Part shown: positions 16,118-25,487 of the stretch, one piece after another
Position numbering within the stretch: position 1 is the first letter of the stretch
Layout: each line of letters opens with the position of its first letter
Origin: Dechloromonas sp.
GTDB taxonomy: Bacteria > Pseudomonadota > Gammaproteobacteria > Burkholderiales > Rhodocyclaceae
DNA: 33,833 bases
NCBI GenBank assembly: GCA_017302355.1
Contig: JAFLDQ010000017.1
Span: forward strand, 1-33,833
Direction of reading: 5' to 3'
Made by a program: the position numbers and the translations under genes
The notes under the pieces: generated by a model
Database searches by the model: none
What the model saw: only the letters and a program-made list of their open reading frames with translations
What the model was told of the DNA's origin: nothing

Positions 16118-17605
16118 ATGAAACCGATGAGCCTGCAGAACTCCATGTTCATGGTGCTCGAGGGGCGGCAGCAGCCCATGCACGTTGCCGCGTTGCATAT
16201 CTACACGCCGCCGGCGGGCGCCGGGGAAGACCATGTGCAGCAGATCTTCCAGGGCTGGCGGAAGCATGTGAAGGCCGGGAAACCGTTCAACCAGCGCCCG
16301 GTGCTGAGCATGGGCCAATGGAACTGGGAGACGGACGCCGACTTCGATGTCGATTATCACCTGAGCCACCTCGCATTGCCGCGGCCCGGGCGCATCCGCG
16401 AGTTGCTGATGCTGGTGTCCCGCCTGCATGGCGCGTTGATGGACCGCTCGCGACCCCTGTGGGAAGCGTACCTGATCGAGGGGCTGGCCGATGGCCGCTT
16501 CGCGCTGTACGTCAAGCTCCATCATGCCCTGGTCGACGGCGTCACCGGCATGCGGCTGGTCACCTCTTCGCTGTCGGAGAACCCCGGGGAAAGCAAGGCC
16601 CCGCTGTGGGCTGCCAGGCATTCGCAGACCGCCCCGGCATGGCCGGCCAAGAGTCTGGCGGAGAAGGTGGTCGACGCCGTTCAGACCGGCCGCAACATCA
16701 TTCCGGGGCTGGGCAGCGGCCTCCTCGATCTCCTGCGCCCGGCAGATCCGGACGATGCCCGCGCGCTGCCCTACCAGGCGCCACCCAGTCCGCTCAATGT
16801 CGCGATTTCCGGGTCGCGGCGCTTCGTCGCGCAGTCGTATTCGCTCAACCGCATGCGGCAGATCGGCAAGGCGACCGGCGCCACGATCAACGACGTCACG
16901 CTGGCCGTTTGCGCCGGCGCCCTGCGCAGATATCTGACGGCGCGGGACAGCTTGCCGGCAAAGCCACTGATCGCCATGGTGCCCGTCTCCCTGCACGGTG
17001 AAACGGGAAAGGGCGGCAATCAGGTGGCGATAATCCTTGCCAATCTGGCCACCCATGTCGCCGATCCGCTGGATCGCCTGCAGCGCATCGTCGCCTCGAC
17101 CGCGGCTGGCAAGGAACGTCTGTCCAGCATGGCGCGCGTCGAAAAGATCGCCCACTCGGCGATGATGCTGAGTCCCATGCTGCCCGGCATGATGACCGGC
17201 CGGGCGGGCAAGCGGCCGGCCTTCAATCTGGTTATCTCGAACGTGCCGGGGCCGGCCGGCACGCTGTATCTCAACGGGGCGCGCCTCGACGAAGCCTACC
17301 CGGTGTCGATCCCGGTGGACTTTCTCGCCCTGAACATTACCGTCAGCGGTTGTGGCGACAGTCTCGGCTTCGGCTTCACCGCGTGCCGGCGCGCCGTGCC
17401 GGCGCTGCAGCGCATGGTCGATTATCTCGACGAATCTTTCGCCGAACTGGAATCGGCGCTGAGTGCCGCCCCGCCCGGTCCGGCCGCCAAGAGGTCGCGG
17501 CGGACTGCCGCTGCCTCGGCCTTGCCGGAAGCGGGCGCGGCAATGGCCGCCAACGCGGGCCGGACGCCGCGCTTCCGCGCCGTCAGGAAGACACCCCCGG
17601 CGTGA
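16118..17605 (+). CDS. WS/DGAT-family O-acyltransferase (copy 1)
   Basis: Wax ester synthase / acyl-CoA:diacylglycerol acyltransferase family; uses acyl-CoA to make wax esters or triacylglycerol, usually peripheral to the membrane. 495 residues. The active-site HHxxxDG is HHALVDG at 135-141. Other family blocks are PLWEAYLIEGL, NDVTLAVCAGALRRYL and the NLVISNVPGP motif near the C-terminal part. After about 455 the tail is Ala/Arg-rich and probably disordered. ATG 16118 follows a G-rich Shine-Dalgarno; an upstream in-frame extension looks like non-coding translation. Substrate preference is not decidable. Faces a second copy about 1.5 kb away. Confidence 0.9.
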   Translation: MKPMSLQNSMFMVLEGRQQPMHVAALHIYTPPAGAGEDHVQQIFQGWRKHVKAGKPFNQRPVLSMGQWNWETDADFDVDYHLSHLALPRPGRIRELLMLVSRLHGALMDRSRPLWEAYLIEGLADGRFALYVKLHHALVDGVTGMRLVTSSLSENPGESKAPLWAARHSQTAPAWPAKSLAEKVVDAVQTGRNIIPGLGSGLLDLLRPADPDDARALPYQAPPSPLNVAISGSRRFVAQSYSLNRMRQIGKATGATINDVTLAVCAGALRRYLTARDSLPAKPLIAMVPVSLHGETGKGGNQVAIILANLATHVADPLDRLQRIVASTAAGKERLSSMARVEKIAHSAMMLSPMLPGMMTGRAGKRPAFNLVISNVPGPAGTLYLNGARLDEAYPVSIPVDFLALNITVSGCGDSLGFGFTACRRAVPALQRMVDYLDESFAELESALSAAPPGPAAKRSRRTAAASALPEAGAAMAANAGRTPRFRAVRKTPPA

Positions 17606-17650
17606 GCGGGATGCGGCATGGCTGCTTGCCCGATTGGCGCCCGCGGTTTC

Positions 17651-18232
17651 TCACTGCTGCGGCTGCAGCGGGTCGGACACCGCTTGAGCCTCCCGTTTCT
17701 TCATTTCTGCGACGATCGAAAGGAACTGTTCTTCGACTTCGTGGTTGAGGAACGACACGCCGAACAGGCCGGCGATGATCGAGTCAAAAGCGAATTCGGC
17801 GCGGTACTCGATCCGGACTCCGCGTGGGCCGGTCGGAATCAGTTGCACTTCACTCTGCATGCGCTTCAAGGTGCCCGACAGATTCTTCGCCAGGATTCTC
17901 CGCGGCGGCTCCATGCGGATTTCACGCTCGGCCGTGAACGGATAGGAAAAGATGCCAAATCTGGCGACGCCCTCCTGCTTGACGATCAGGATATTTCCAT
18001 TGCGGCTGACCACGTTGCTGGTGGTCAGGTTGTTCAGGATGCCGGCCATGTGATCGAAGTCGACGAGCACGTCCCAGGCGGTCCGCAGTGAGACAGGCGG
18101 CTTGATTGTCGCCTGCACGATGAAACCATCAACCGACTCGCGGACGGCAACCGCGACCTCCCTCTCCACGCAACTCGCGTTGCCGAGCGAGAGACAGATC
18201 AGCAGTGAAACGACAAGAATGCGGATCGACAC
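17651..18232 (-). CDS. Secreted SRPBCC (START-like) family protein
   Basis: 193 residues. GTG 18232 has GGAG (18245-18242) nine bases upstream and opens a clear signal sequence (IRILVVSLLICLSLGNASC). The mature part has the SRPBCC/polyketide-cyclase-like pattern: TAWDVLVDFDHMAGILNN, then RRILAKNLSGTLKRM and GVRIEYRAEFAF, ending in a long C-terminal helix. Such folds bind hydrophobic ligands; here the export signal suggests a periplasmic lipid or hydrophobe binder (inference). The frame is open far upstream, but that part reads as shadow. Divergent from the MaoC gene and tail-to-tail with WS/DGAT copy 1. Confidence 0.78.
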   Translation of the reverse strand: MSIRILVVSLLICLSLGNASCVEREVAVAVRESVDGFIVQATIKPPVSLRTAWDVLVDFDHMAGILNNLTTSNVVSRNGNILIVKQEGVARFGIFSYPFTAEREIRMEPPRRILAKNLSGTLKRMQSEVQLIPTGPRGVRIEYRAEFAFDSIIAGLFGVSFLNHEVEEQFLSIVAEMKKREAQAVSDPLQPQQ

Positions 18233-18436
18233 GGATGTTCTCTCCGACGCATCTTTCGAACTTGTGAAGCAGGCTCGGACGAAGACGCTGGCAGGATATG
18301 CTAGCGTGCTTTGACTCCTTTGCAAATGCGCTTGTCCGGCGGCGCGTGTAAAGTATCGGCTGTTCGGCGCTGGCGTCGATCCGGCGGGTTGGATGGCCAT
18401 GCCGCGCCCGGGAACATTGCAGGGGCGTTGATCAAC

Positions 18437-18883
18437 GTGGCAGAGCGGTATCTCGAGGATTTTTCCGTCGGACAGACTTTCGGATCCGGGCGCCTGACCG
18501 TCGATCCGGACAGGATCAAGTCCTTCGCCGCGGAATTCGATCCGCAGCCGTTTCATCTCGACGAGGATGCCGCCCGCGCTTCGATTTTCGGCGGCCTGGC
18601 CGCGAGCGGCTGGCACACCGCGGCGATGACGATGAAACTGCTGGTGGAGAGCGAACTGCGCATCGTCGGCGGTTTGATCGGGGCGGGATTCGACGAATTG
18701 CGCTGGCCGCGGCCGGTACGTCCCGGGGACGAATTGCGCGTTCACAGCGAAGTGCTCGAGGTCCGTCCGTCGAAGTCGCGTCCGACGCAGGGGATGGTCA
18801 GGGTCCGCATCACGACCCTGAACCAGAATGACGAAGCGGTACAGGTTTCCGTCAGCAACGTCGTCGTCGCGCGCCGGCCGTAG
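18437..18883 (+). CDS. MaoC-family hot-dog dehydratase
   Basis: About 148 residues. Hot-dog fold of the MaoC/(R)-specific enoyl-CoA hydratase group, acting on acyl-CoA intermediates. Seen: YLEDFSVGQTFGSGR, the hydratase-2-like FDPQPFHLDEDAARAS with its Asp/His, then GLAASGWHTAAM and LRWPRPVRPGDEL. No ATG fits; GTG 18437 with AGGGG eleven bases upstream begins just before the conserved part. The context between two WS/DGAT genes suits a fatty-acyl role. Confidence 0.85.
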   Translation: MAERYLEDFSVGQTFGSGRLTVDPDRIKSFAAEFDPQPFHLDEDAARASIFGGLAASGWHTAAMTMKLLVESELRIVGGLIGAGFDELRWPRPVRPGDELRVHSEVLEVRPSKSRPTQGMVRVRITTLNQNDEAVQVSVSNVVVARRP

Positions 18884-19008
18884 CCTGGCTCGCCGCGTGG
18901 TCCGCCAGGCACCGCGTTGGTGAGGCAGCAGGGACGACATGGCCGAGGGTCGTCGGTGGATGTCCCGGCGTCCACGCGAAATTCGATGTTTGCCGGTGTC
19001 GCCCGCGC

Positions 19009-19037
19009 TTGACCGGCGGCAACCGATGCATTGATAC
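19009..19037 (+). promoter_or_regulatory. Possible promoter of WS/DGAT copy 2
   Basis: TTGACC (19009-19014) and TGATAC (19032-19037), 17-base spacer, in the 282-base gap after the MaoC gene. It suggests the acyltransferase can be transcribed on its own. Confidence 0.4.
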
Positions 19038-19165
19038 TTCGACCCATTCCGGGTGGATCCCGAGCGTCCGATGGGGTTGCGCCTGGTCGCTGGATCCTGG
19101 CGCCGGGCATGGTCGGAAACGGGCGCACCATCCAAACTCATGAAGCGGTTGAGGAAGACACTACG

Positions 19166-20743
19166 ATGAAGCAGCTCTCGGGTGCGGACAACCTGTTCCT
19201 TACACAGGAATCCGGCAATCAACGGACGCATGTGGCGGGTTTGGGCATTTACGACCCGTCGACCGCACCCGGCGGCAAGGTGCGGTTCAAGGACGTCCTC
19301 GAATTCTTCACCAGCCGCCTCGACAAGTCGGCGGTATTCCGCCGCCGGCTGGTGCGGGCGCCGTTCGATCTCGATCGTCCGTACTGGATCGACGAGAAGG
19401 ATATCGACATCGAGTATCACGTCCGCCATGCCGCATTGCCGCGCCCCGGCGACTGGCGACAGCTGATGATCCAGGTCGCGCGCATCCACGCCCGCCCGCT
19501 CGACCTGACCAAGCCGGCCTGGGAGGCCTACATCATCGAGGGCCTCGACAATGTCCCCGACCTGCCACCCGGCAGCTTTGCGCTATACATCAAGCTTCAC
19601 CACTCGGCGATTGACGGCCAGGCCGGTGCGGCGCTGATCGGCAGCCTGCACTCGCGGACGCCGGAACCGGAGACAGCCTCCGGGAGAGTGGTCACCAAGG
19701 TCGATCGCGAACCGACCTCCCTCGAACTACTGGCGCGGATGGTTGGCAGTCGCGTCGATCAGGCGGTGAATGCGACCAAACTGGTTGGCGCCGTGGCGCC
19801 GCTCGCATTGCAGTTGGGACAGAAGCAGATCGAGGCGATGGTTCGCGGGGCGCTGGGTGTCGGCGGCGGTGACGCCGATCGTGAAACGGCCAGAATTTCC
19901 CAGAAGGCGCCGCCGACCCGGTTCAATGGCCCGTTGTCCCCGCATCGCGTCGTCGATGCCATGCCGCTGCCATTCGCCGATATCCAGAAGATCCGCGATG
20001 CGGCGCCCGGATCGACGATCAACGACATTTTCCTTTCGGTGTGCGGCGGAACCGTGCGCAAGTACCTCGAGGCGAAGGGGGAATTGCCGGATATCAGCCT
20101 CAACGCCCTGGTGCCGATGAGCATCCATGGCGAAGCCAGCAGCGCGGATGCCGGGAACCAGTTCGGGTTGGCCCTGGTGCCGGTTTTCAGCAATACCGCC
20201 GACGCCGGGGCACGCTTGCGCAAGGTGTGTCGCGGAGCGACCAAGGGCAAGGATGCGGTCACTGCAATGGGCGTCGATCTGCCGGCCAGGATCCTGCAGA
20301 CGCTGCCGTCCAGGATTGCCGATCTCGCCTTCCGCCACGTCCTGCTGCCGCAGTTCAATTTAACCGTGTCGAACGTGCGCGGTCCCGCGACCTCGCTCTA
20401 CCTGGCGGGCGCCAAGGTCTACGCCTTCATGCCGCTCAACGTGCTGTTCGACGGACTGGGCCTGAGCATTACCGGATTCAGCTACAACGGCATCTTGTGG
20501 GTATCGGCGGTGGCCGACCGCGCGGTGATGCCCGACCCGGAGTTCTTCATGGATTGCTTCGGCGAGAGCTTTGCCGAGCATCTTGCCCTGACGCTGCGAG
20601 CGCCGGAAGGGGAAGCCGGGCCGGCGCGGCGGACAGCGCGAAAGGCTGCCTCCGTTGCGCAAGCGGGTCAACCGGCGGACCCGCCGGCCGCCGCGACGAA
20701 AACCGCACGCAAGCCGCGCGCCGCGACGATGGCCCCTGAATGA
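19166..20743 (+). CDS. WS/DGAT-family O-acyltransferase (copy 2)
   Basis: Same family as the gene at 16118 but clearly diverged. 525 residues. Active-site motif HHSAIDG at 145-151. Other blocks are KPAWEAYIIEGL, NDIFLSVCGGTVRKYLE and FNLTVSNVRGPATSLYL. The last 40 residues are Ala/Lys/Arg/Pro-rich (TARKAAS..., KTARKPRAA), resembling basic tails of granule- or nucleic-acid-binding proteins. ATG 19166 has GAGGAA nine bases upstream. With copy 1 it suggests neutral-lipid or wax ester synthesis, though such bacteria may store mostly polyhydroxyalkanoate. Confidence 0.9.
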   Translation: MKQLSGADNLFLTQESGNQRTHVAGLGIYDPSTAPGGKVRFKDVLEFFTSRLDKSAVFRRRLVRAPFDLDRPYWIDEKDIDIEYHVRHAALPRPGDWRQLMIQVARIHARPLDLTKPAWEAYIIEGLDNVPDLPPGSFALYIKLHHSAIDGQAGAALIGSLHSRTPEPETASGRVVTKVDREPTSLELLARMVGSRVDQAVNATKLVGAVAPLALQLGQKQIEAMVRGALGVGGGDADRETARISQKAPPTRFNGPLSPHRVVDAMPLPFADIQKIRDAAPGSTINDIFLSVCGGTVRKYLEAKGELPDISLNALVPMSIHGEASSADAGNQFGLALVPVFSNTADAGARLRKVCRGATKGKDAVTAMGVDLPARILQTLPSRIADLAFRHVLLPQFNLTVSNVRGPATSLYLAGAKVYAFMPLNVLFDGLGLSITGFSYNGILWVSAVADRAVMPDPEFFMDCFGESFAEHLALTLRAPEGEAGPARRTARKAASVAQAGQPADPPAAATKTARKPRAATMAPE

Positions 20744-20777
20744 ATTCCCGGGCCCGCTCTTCCGCATTTCCTCCCGG

Positions 20778-21620
20778 TTAACCCCTGCCGAGGCGATCGA
20801 GGCCGAAGGTCCGGGACAGCTTGGCGTCGAACATCGCGGTCGGCAGCAGCCTCTTGAGAAGCGGCAGCCTGAAGCTGTTCTTGCCGCCGCGCACGATCAT
20901 CGGCGGGGGGACGGCGAGGAGGGCGTCGACCACCGGACGCACGAACTTCTCGGCCGGCGTGGCGTCCTTCTGGCCGGCCTGGGCGCGGGCGCGCACGCCA
21001 TCGGCGACCGGCAGATAGAGGGAGCCGGGCGGCAGGCGCAGCGCTTCCTCGGCGTGGTTGCCGAAGCTTGAGCGCACGCCGCCCGGCTGAATGGTGACGA
21101 CGCGGATGGCGAACGGGGCGAGCTCCATGCGCAGCGCGTCGGACAGCGAATGGATTGCCGCCTTGCTCGAACAGTAGGCGCCGGCAAAGGGCGTGGCGAA
21201 CAGGCCGACGATGCTCCCGACATTGGCGACGACGGCCCCGCCGGAGCGCGCCGCGGCGGCCCGCAGCAAGGGCAGGAAGGCGCGGGTGACGGCGACCGGC
21301 GCGATCACGTTGGTTTCGTATTGCCGGCGCAGGTCGTCGCGGCTCAGGTCGATCACCGCGCCGACCTGGCTGAAGCCGGCATTGTTGACCAGGATGTCGA
21401 GCTGCCCGGCGTCACGTTCCACCGCGCCAGCGGCGCTGGCGATGCTGGCGTCGTCATTGACGTCGACAGCCAGCGTGCGGATGCCCTTTGCGGCGAGCGG
21501 CGCGAGCGCCTCGGGCCGGCGCGCGGTGGCAAGGACGGTGTGCCCGCGGCGGTGGAATTCGAGCGCCAGCGCGGCGCCGATGCCGCTCGAGCAGCCGGTG
21601 ATGAGCACGATCTTCTTCAT
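20778..21620 (-). CDS. Short-chain dehydrogenase/reductase
   Basis: 280-residue classical SDR using NAD(P)H. Cofactor loop TGCSSGIG (8-15), NNAG (79-82), and catalytic N104, S136, Y149 and K153 (YCSSK). Basic residues after the second strand (ARRPEAL) favour NADP. The substrate is unknown. The hydrophobic C-terminal part (about 235-260) and the neighbouring acyltransferases suggest a lipid or steroid-like substrate, only as inference. ATG 21620 has GGAG about ten bases upstream. Convergent with WS/DGAT copy 2. Confidence 0.9.
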   Translation of the reverse strand: MKKIVLITGCSSGIGAALALEFHRRGHTVLATARRPEALAPLAAKGIRTLAVDVNDDASIASAAGAVERDAGQLDILVNNAGFSQVGAVIDLSRDDLRRQYETNVIAPVAVTRAFLPLLRAAAARSGGAVVANVGSIVGLFATPFAGAYCSSKAAIHSLSDALRMELAPFAIRVVTIQPGGVRSSFGNHAEEALRLPPGSLYLPVADGVRARAQAGQKDATPAEKFVRPVVDALLAVPPPMIVRGGKNSFRLPLLKRLLPTAMFDAKLSRTFGLDRLGRG

Positions 21621-21849
21621 GGGACAGGTTCTCCGGATTGCGCGTTGGTCAGCTCGCCCTCAGCGTGGCGGCAGCAACGCCTTGCGGCAAAGATAACATG
21701 CGCCGCGGGTGGTCCGCGCGCGCCGTGACGTGAGGGACGGCGTGCCCGTCGCTGCCGGCTGTCCGGAGGGCACGGTTGCGGTCGACCGCCCGGAAGGGCG
21801 AGAATGCGGCGCCGCCGATCGCTTGCTCCAGCAACCTGCCGAGACGAAG

Positions 21850-23982
21850 ATGAACATTGGCTCCCGTCGCGTCGTCGCCATTCTCGCCGCCGCCATTCCC
21901 TGCCTGGCCGGCGCCGATGCGGCGCCGCCGACGCTCGACCCGGTCGTCGTCACCGGTAGCCGCGTCGAACACAGCAGCTTCGACCTGCCGGGCGCCGTCG
22001 ATGTCGTCGATGCCGGGCGCATCGGCGCCGACAACGCGCGGATCAATGTTTCCGAGGCGCTGGCGGCGGCGCCGGGAATCACCGTCCAGAATCGTCAGAA
22101 CTACGCCCAGGATCTGCAGATTTCCTCGCGCGGCTTCGGTGCGCGCGCCGCCTTCGGGGTGCGCGGCATACGTCTGATCAGCGACGGCATCCCGGCGTCG
22201 ATGCCCGATGGCCAGGGGCAGGCGGCGACCTTCAACCTCGATCGCGCCGACCGCATGGAGGTCATGCGCGGCCCGATGTCGGCGATCTATGGCAACCATT
22301 CCGGCGGCGTGATCCAGCTGTTCACCGTGGACGGCGAGGATCCGCCGAGCGTCGAAGCGCGCATCTCGGCGGGCAGCTACGGCGCCTGGAAGACCGACCT
22401 GGCGGCGCAGGGCAGGGCGGGCGGCACGGGATACGTGCTCGACGTGTCGCGCTTCGCGACCGGCGGGTATCGTGAACACAGCGCCGCGGACCGGGACCAG
22501 AGCGTGGCCAAGCTGACCCATGCGCCCGATGCCGAGAGCCGGGTCATGCTGATAGCCAACGCATTCTCGCAACAGGCCCAGGATCCGCAGGGGGTGACCT
22601 GGAAGCGGTTCACGACCGATCCGCGCAGCGTCGAGGAGGCGGCCCTCCTGTACAACACGCGCAAGAGCATCGATCAACTGCAGGGCGGCGCCACCTACGA
22701 GCGCCGTTTCGGCGACGATGTCGTCCAGCTCATGGCGTATGCCGGCCAGCGTTCGGTGACCCAGTACCAGTCGATCCCGCGGGTGCTTCAGTTGATCACC
22801 CGTTCGACGCCGGCCAACGATCCGAAACGCAGGCAGTCCGGCGGCGTGATCGATTTCGACCGCGACTTCTCGGGTCTTGCCGCGCGCTGGATCGGGCGTC
22901 ACGAACTTGGCGGCGGCCGCCTGACGACGACCATCGGCCTCGACTACGAAAGGGCCAGCGATGACCGCCGCGGCTACGAGAACTTCGTCGGGCAGACGCT
23001 CGGCGTCAAGGGGGCGCTGCGCCGCGACGAGGTCAATGACGCGACGAGTGTCGATCCGTACGTCCAGGCCGAATGGCTGATCGGCCGCTGGAGTCTGACC
23101 GGCGGCTTGCGCCACAGCAGGGCGACCTACAAGGTTACCGACCATTACGTCACCGACGGCAATCAGGACGACAGCGGCACCGTCAGCTACAGCAATACGA
23201 CCCCGCTGCTGGCGGCGCTCTGCCGTCTGACGCCGACGCTCAACGTGTACGCCAGCGCCGCTCGCGGCTTCGAGACGCCGACCCTGAACGAACTGTTCTA
23301 CTCCGGACCCGGCGGCGGCTTCAGCTACGACCTGAAGGCGGCGACCAGCAAGCATTTCGAAATCGGCCTCAAGGCTTTCGTCGGCAACGACAGCCGGGTC
23401 GATCTCGCGCTCTTCGATATCCGCACCGCCAACGAACTGGCGGTCAAGTCGAGCTTCGGCGGCCGCACCAGTTACCAGAATGTCGGGCAGACCACCCGCC
23501 AGGGCGTCGAAGTTGCGGTCGACAGCCGCTGGGCAGGCGATTTCACGACGCGGATCGCCTACAGCGGGCTTGTCGCGCGCTATGCCGAGCCGTTCACGAC
23601 CGTCGTCCTCGGCGTGCCGACCGTGATCGAGTCAGGGAACGATCTGCCGGGCGTTCCCCGTCATACCCTGTTCGGCGAACTGGTCTGGCGCCAGCAGGCC
23701 AGCGGCTGGCATGCCGGCATCGAGGGAATCGCCCGCAGCAAGGTGTATGTCGAGGACAGCAACACCCAGCAGGCGGCGCCGGCCTACGCCATCGCCAACC
23801 TGCGCCTCGGTTTCGACGGGCAGCGCGGGGGGCTGCGTTACGGCGGATTCCTGCGCCTCGACAACTTCTTCGACCGCCAGTATGCCGGGTCGGTGGTCGT
23901 CAGCGACGCCAACGGCCGCTACTACGAAGCGGCGCCGGGGCGCAACTGGCTGGCCGGGATCAGCGCCCGCTACTCCTACTGA
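21850..23982 (+). CDS. TonB-dependent outer-membrane receptor
   Basis: 710 residues. Signal peptide to about residue 24 (LAGADA). The N-terminal plug domain follows: PVVVTGSRVE, then GIRLISDGIPASMPDGQGQ and RMEVMRGPMSAIYGNHSGGVIQL. A 22-strand-type barrel ends in an aromatic residue (ARYSY). The barrel includes the usual late block RGFETPTLNELFYS. Such receptors import siderophores, metals, cobalamin or other bulky ligands; the ligand is not readable here and no riboswitch is seen in the 229-base leader. ATG 21850. Its 3' end overlaps the convergent GTPase gene by seven bases. Confidence 0.92.
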   Translation: MNIGSRRVVAILAAAIPCLAGADAAPPTLDPVVVTGSRVEHSSFDLPGAVDVVDAGRIGADNARINVSEALAAAPGITVQNRQNYAQDLQISSRGFGARAAFGVRGIRLISDGIPASMPDGQGQAATFNLDRADRMEVMRGPMSAIYGNHSGGVIQLFTVDGEDPPSVEARISAGSYGAWKTDLAAQGRAGGTGYVLDVSRFATGGYREHSAADRDQSVAKLTHAPDAESRVMLIANAFSQQAQDPQGVTWKRFTTDPRSVEEAALLYNTRKSIDQLQGGATYERRFGDDVVQLMAYAGQRSVTQYQSIPRVLQLITRSTPANDPKRRQSGGVIDFDRDFSGLAARWIGRHELGGGRLTTTIGLDYERASDDRRGYENFVGQTLGVKGALRRDEVNDATSVDPYVQAEWLIGRWSLTGGLRHSRATYKVTDHYVTDGNQDDSGTVSYSNTTPLLAALCRLTPTLNVYASAARGFETPTLNELFYSGPGGGFSYDLKAATSKHFEIGLKAFVGNDSRVDLALFDIRTANELAVKSSFGGRTSYQNVGQTTRQGVEVAVDSRWAGDFTTRIAYSGLVARYAEPFTTVVLGVPTVIESGNDLPGVPRHTLFGELVWRQQASGWHAGIEGIARSKVYVEDSNTQQAAPAYAIANLRLGFDGQRGGLRYGGFLRLDNFFDRQYAGSVVVSDANGRYYEAAPGRNWLAGISARYSY

Positions 23983-25487
23983 GCGCAGCCGGGGTCAGTC
24001 GCGGCCGGGTCCGCCGGAGTGGCGAACACCCGCGAATCGGGATAGAGCCGGTTCAACGTCGATTCGAGGGTGCTGCCGATGACCCGGGCCAGCGTCTCTT
24101 CCAGTTGGCCGGAACCCGGAAGCGCCTTGCGGCCGGCCCAGATTTCGCCGAGCGGGACCGGCTGCCGGGCGACGGCCGCCTCGATGGCCGAACTCCAGTG
24201 TGCCGGATGCTCGGCGCGGCTCCATTCGCCGCGACCCCTGCCGTAGTGCGCCACCGCCAGATAGAGGAGCAGCGATTCCTTGAAGATCCGGTTCAGCGCT
24301 CCCTCGTTCCAGCGGACGGTGGCGCCGTCCTTGCCCTTGTAGACGTTGTAGCCCCGGGCGACGCCGGCAGCGCCGAGACCGGCGACCACGGCCCCCGCCA
24401 GGGCGCCGGCGCCCAAGGTCAGGCCGCCGGCCATGAGGTCGGCGGCCAGTCCGGAAAGGGCGCCCCCGAGGATTGCCCCGGCGGTGCCGGCGGCGCCTTC
24501 GTTCACGGGTTCATCGACGCTCCAGTCCGCCGCCAGACGCTGCAGGACCTGTTCCGCGGCGCGTCCCTTGAGTTCGTGGATGTCGATCAGCCGATCGGTC
24601 AGATCACGCAGGGCTTTCGCGGCGCGCTCATCGAGAGCCTTCATGGCATGGGCTTCCGGCGTCGCTTCGCCGTCCACGCCGATGCCGATGGCCCGGCCGA
24701 CTTTCCTGACGGTCGACGGAATGCCGCCATCGGCGACGCGCTGGCGATCCCTGGCCAAGGCGGCGAGATACCGGGCGATTGCCTCGGTCGACGCGCGATA
24801 GGCATCGAGCCGCCTCGCCTTCCAGGCTTCCTGAATGGACTGGAAGGCGGCCTGCCTGGCGCCGGGCAGGGCGCTCGCGACGGCATCGAGCAGGGAGAAC
24901 TCCTGAACCCAGCAGCGCGCGAACGCATCGAGCGACAGGACGCCCCTGACGAAGCCGTAGCGGGAAACGTAGTCGCGCCACAGGTTCGTCTCGACCGCCT
25001 CGATGTCTCGCGGGCGCGGCTCTCCCATCTGGTTGAGCAAAACCAGGACGGGCTTGCCGATCCACGAGAGGATTTCCATTTCGGCCAGGACGTAGGCCGC
25101 GTCGGCCGGATTCTCCGAGGCATTGACCAGGTACAGCACGACATCCGACTGGTCGCGGACGGTCTTCAGCACCTGCTGGGCGGACCACGATGCCTTGTCG
25201 CGCCAGCGATCCCAGATTTCGGCGAGAAACCAGCCGATCGGATTGCTTCTCTGGCGCAGGCGCCTGGCCAGCCGGATGCTGTCGCCGAACCCGGGCGTGT
25301 CCCACAACGTCAGGACGTGTCCCTGCGGGCTCCGGATCATGGCATGGGGTTCGGAAACCGCCGTCACATGCGGCGCGTCGCGGACCTCCCCGATGTCCCG
25401 GCCGAGAAGGGTTCGCGCCAGCGTCGTCTTGCCGACGTTCGTATGGGAGACGAGGCTGAGTTCGATGCGGAATGTGGCGTCGCTCAC
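23976..25487 (-). CDS. DUF3482-type GTPase with glycine-rich hydrophobic region
   Basis: 503 residues. N-terminal TRAFAC-class GTPase: P-loop SHTNVGKTT (14-22, Ser in place of the first Gly) and G3 DTPG (63-66). The position of NKxD reads NQMG (152-155), so guanine specificity may be relaxed. Residues 331-379 are a Gly/Ala-rich hydrophobic stretch that could enter or span a membrane. The C-terminal part is helical. The GTG start at 25487 overlaps the stop of the upstream gene (GTGA), so the pair is translationally coupled. The family is known as YfjP-like or DUF3482 and is functionally unclear. Convergent with the TonB receptor. Confidence 0.88.
   Translation of the reverse strand: MSDATFRIELSLVSHTNVGKTTLARTLLGRDIGEVRDAPHVTAVSEPHAMIRSPQGHVLTLWDTPGFGDSIRLARRLRQRSNPIGWFLAEIWDRWRDKASWSAQQVLKTVRDQSDVVLYLVNASENPADAAYVLAEMEILSWIGKPVLVLLNQMGEPRPRDIEAVETNLWRDYVSRYGFVRGVLSLDAFARCWVQEFSLLDAVASALPGARQAAFQSIQEAWKARRLDAYRASTEAIARYLAALARDRQRVADGGIPSTVRKVGRAIGIGVDGEATPEAHAMKALDERAAKALRDLTDRLIDIHELKGRAAEQVLQRLAADWSVDEPVNEGAAGTAGAILGGALSGLAADLMAGGLTLGAGALAGAVVAGLGAAGVARGYNVYKGKDGATVRWNEGALNRIFKESLLLYLAVAHYGRGRGEWSRAEHPAHWSSAIEAAVARQPVPLGEIWAGRKALPGSGQLEETLARVIGSTLESTLNRLYPDSRVFATPADPAATDPGCAQ

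Noticed and set aside
18233..19489. The N-terminal extension of the SRPBCC frame to over 600 codons
   Set aside because: The extension is antisense to the MaoC and WS/DGAT genes. The GTG at 18232 with Shine-Dalgarno and signal peptide is the proper start.
21621..21849. A possible riboswitch before the TonB receptor
   Set aside because: I could find no cobalamin-box or other conserved riboswitch core in the 229 bases, only GC-rich inverted pieces.
21649..23355. A minus-strand open frame opposite the TonB receptor
   Set aside because: The plus strand gives a full receptor with signal peptide, plug and terminal aromatic residue.
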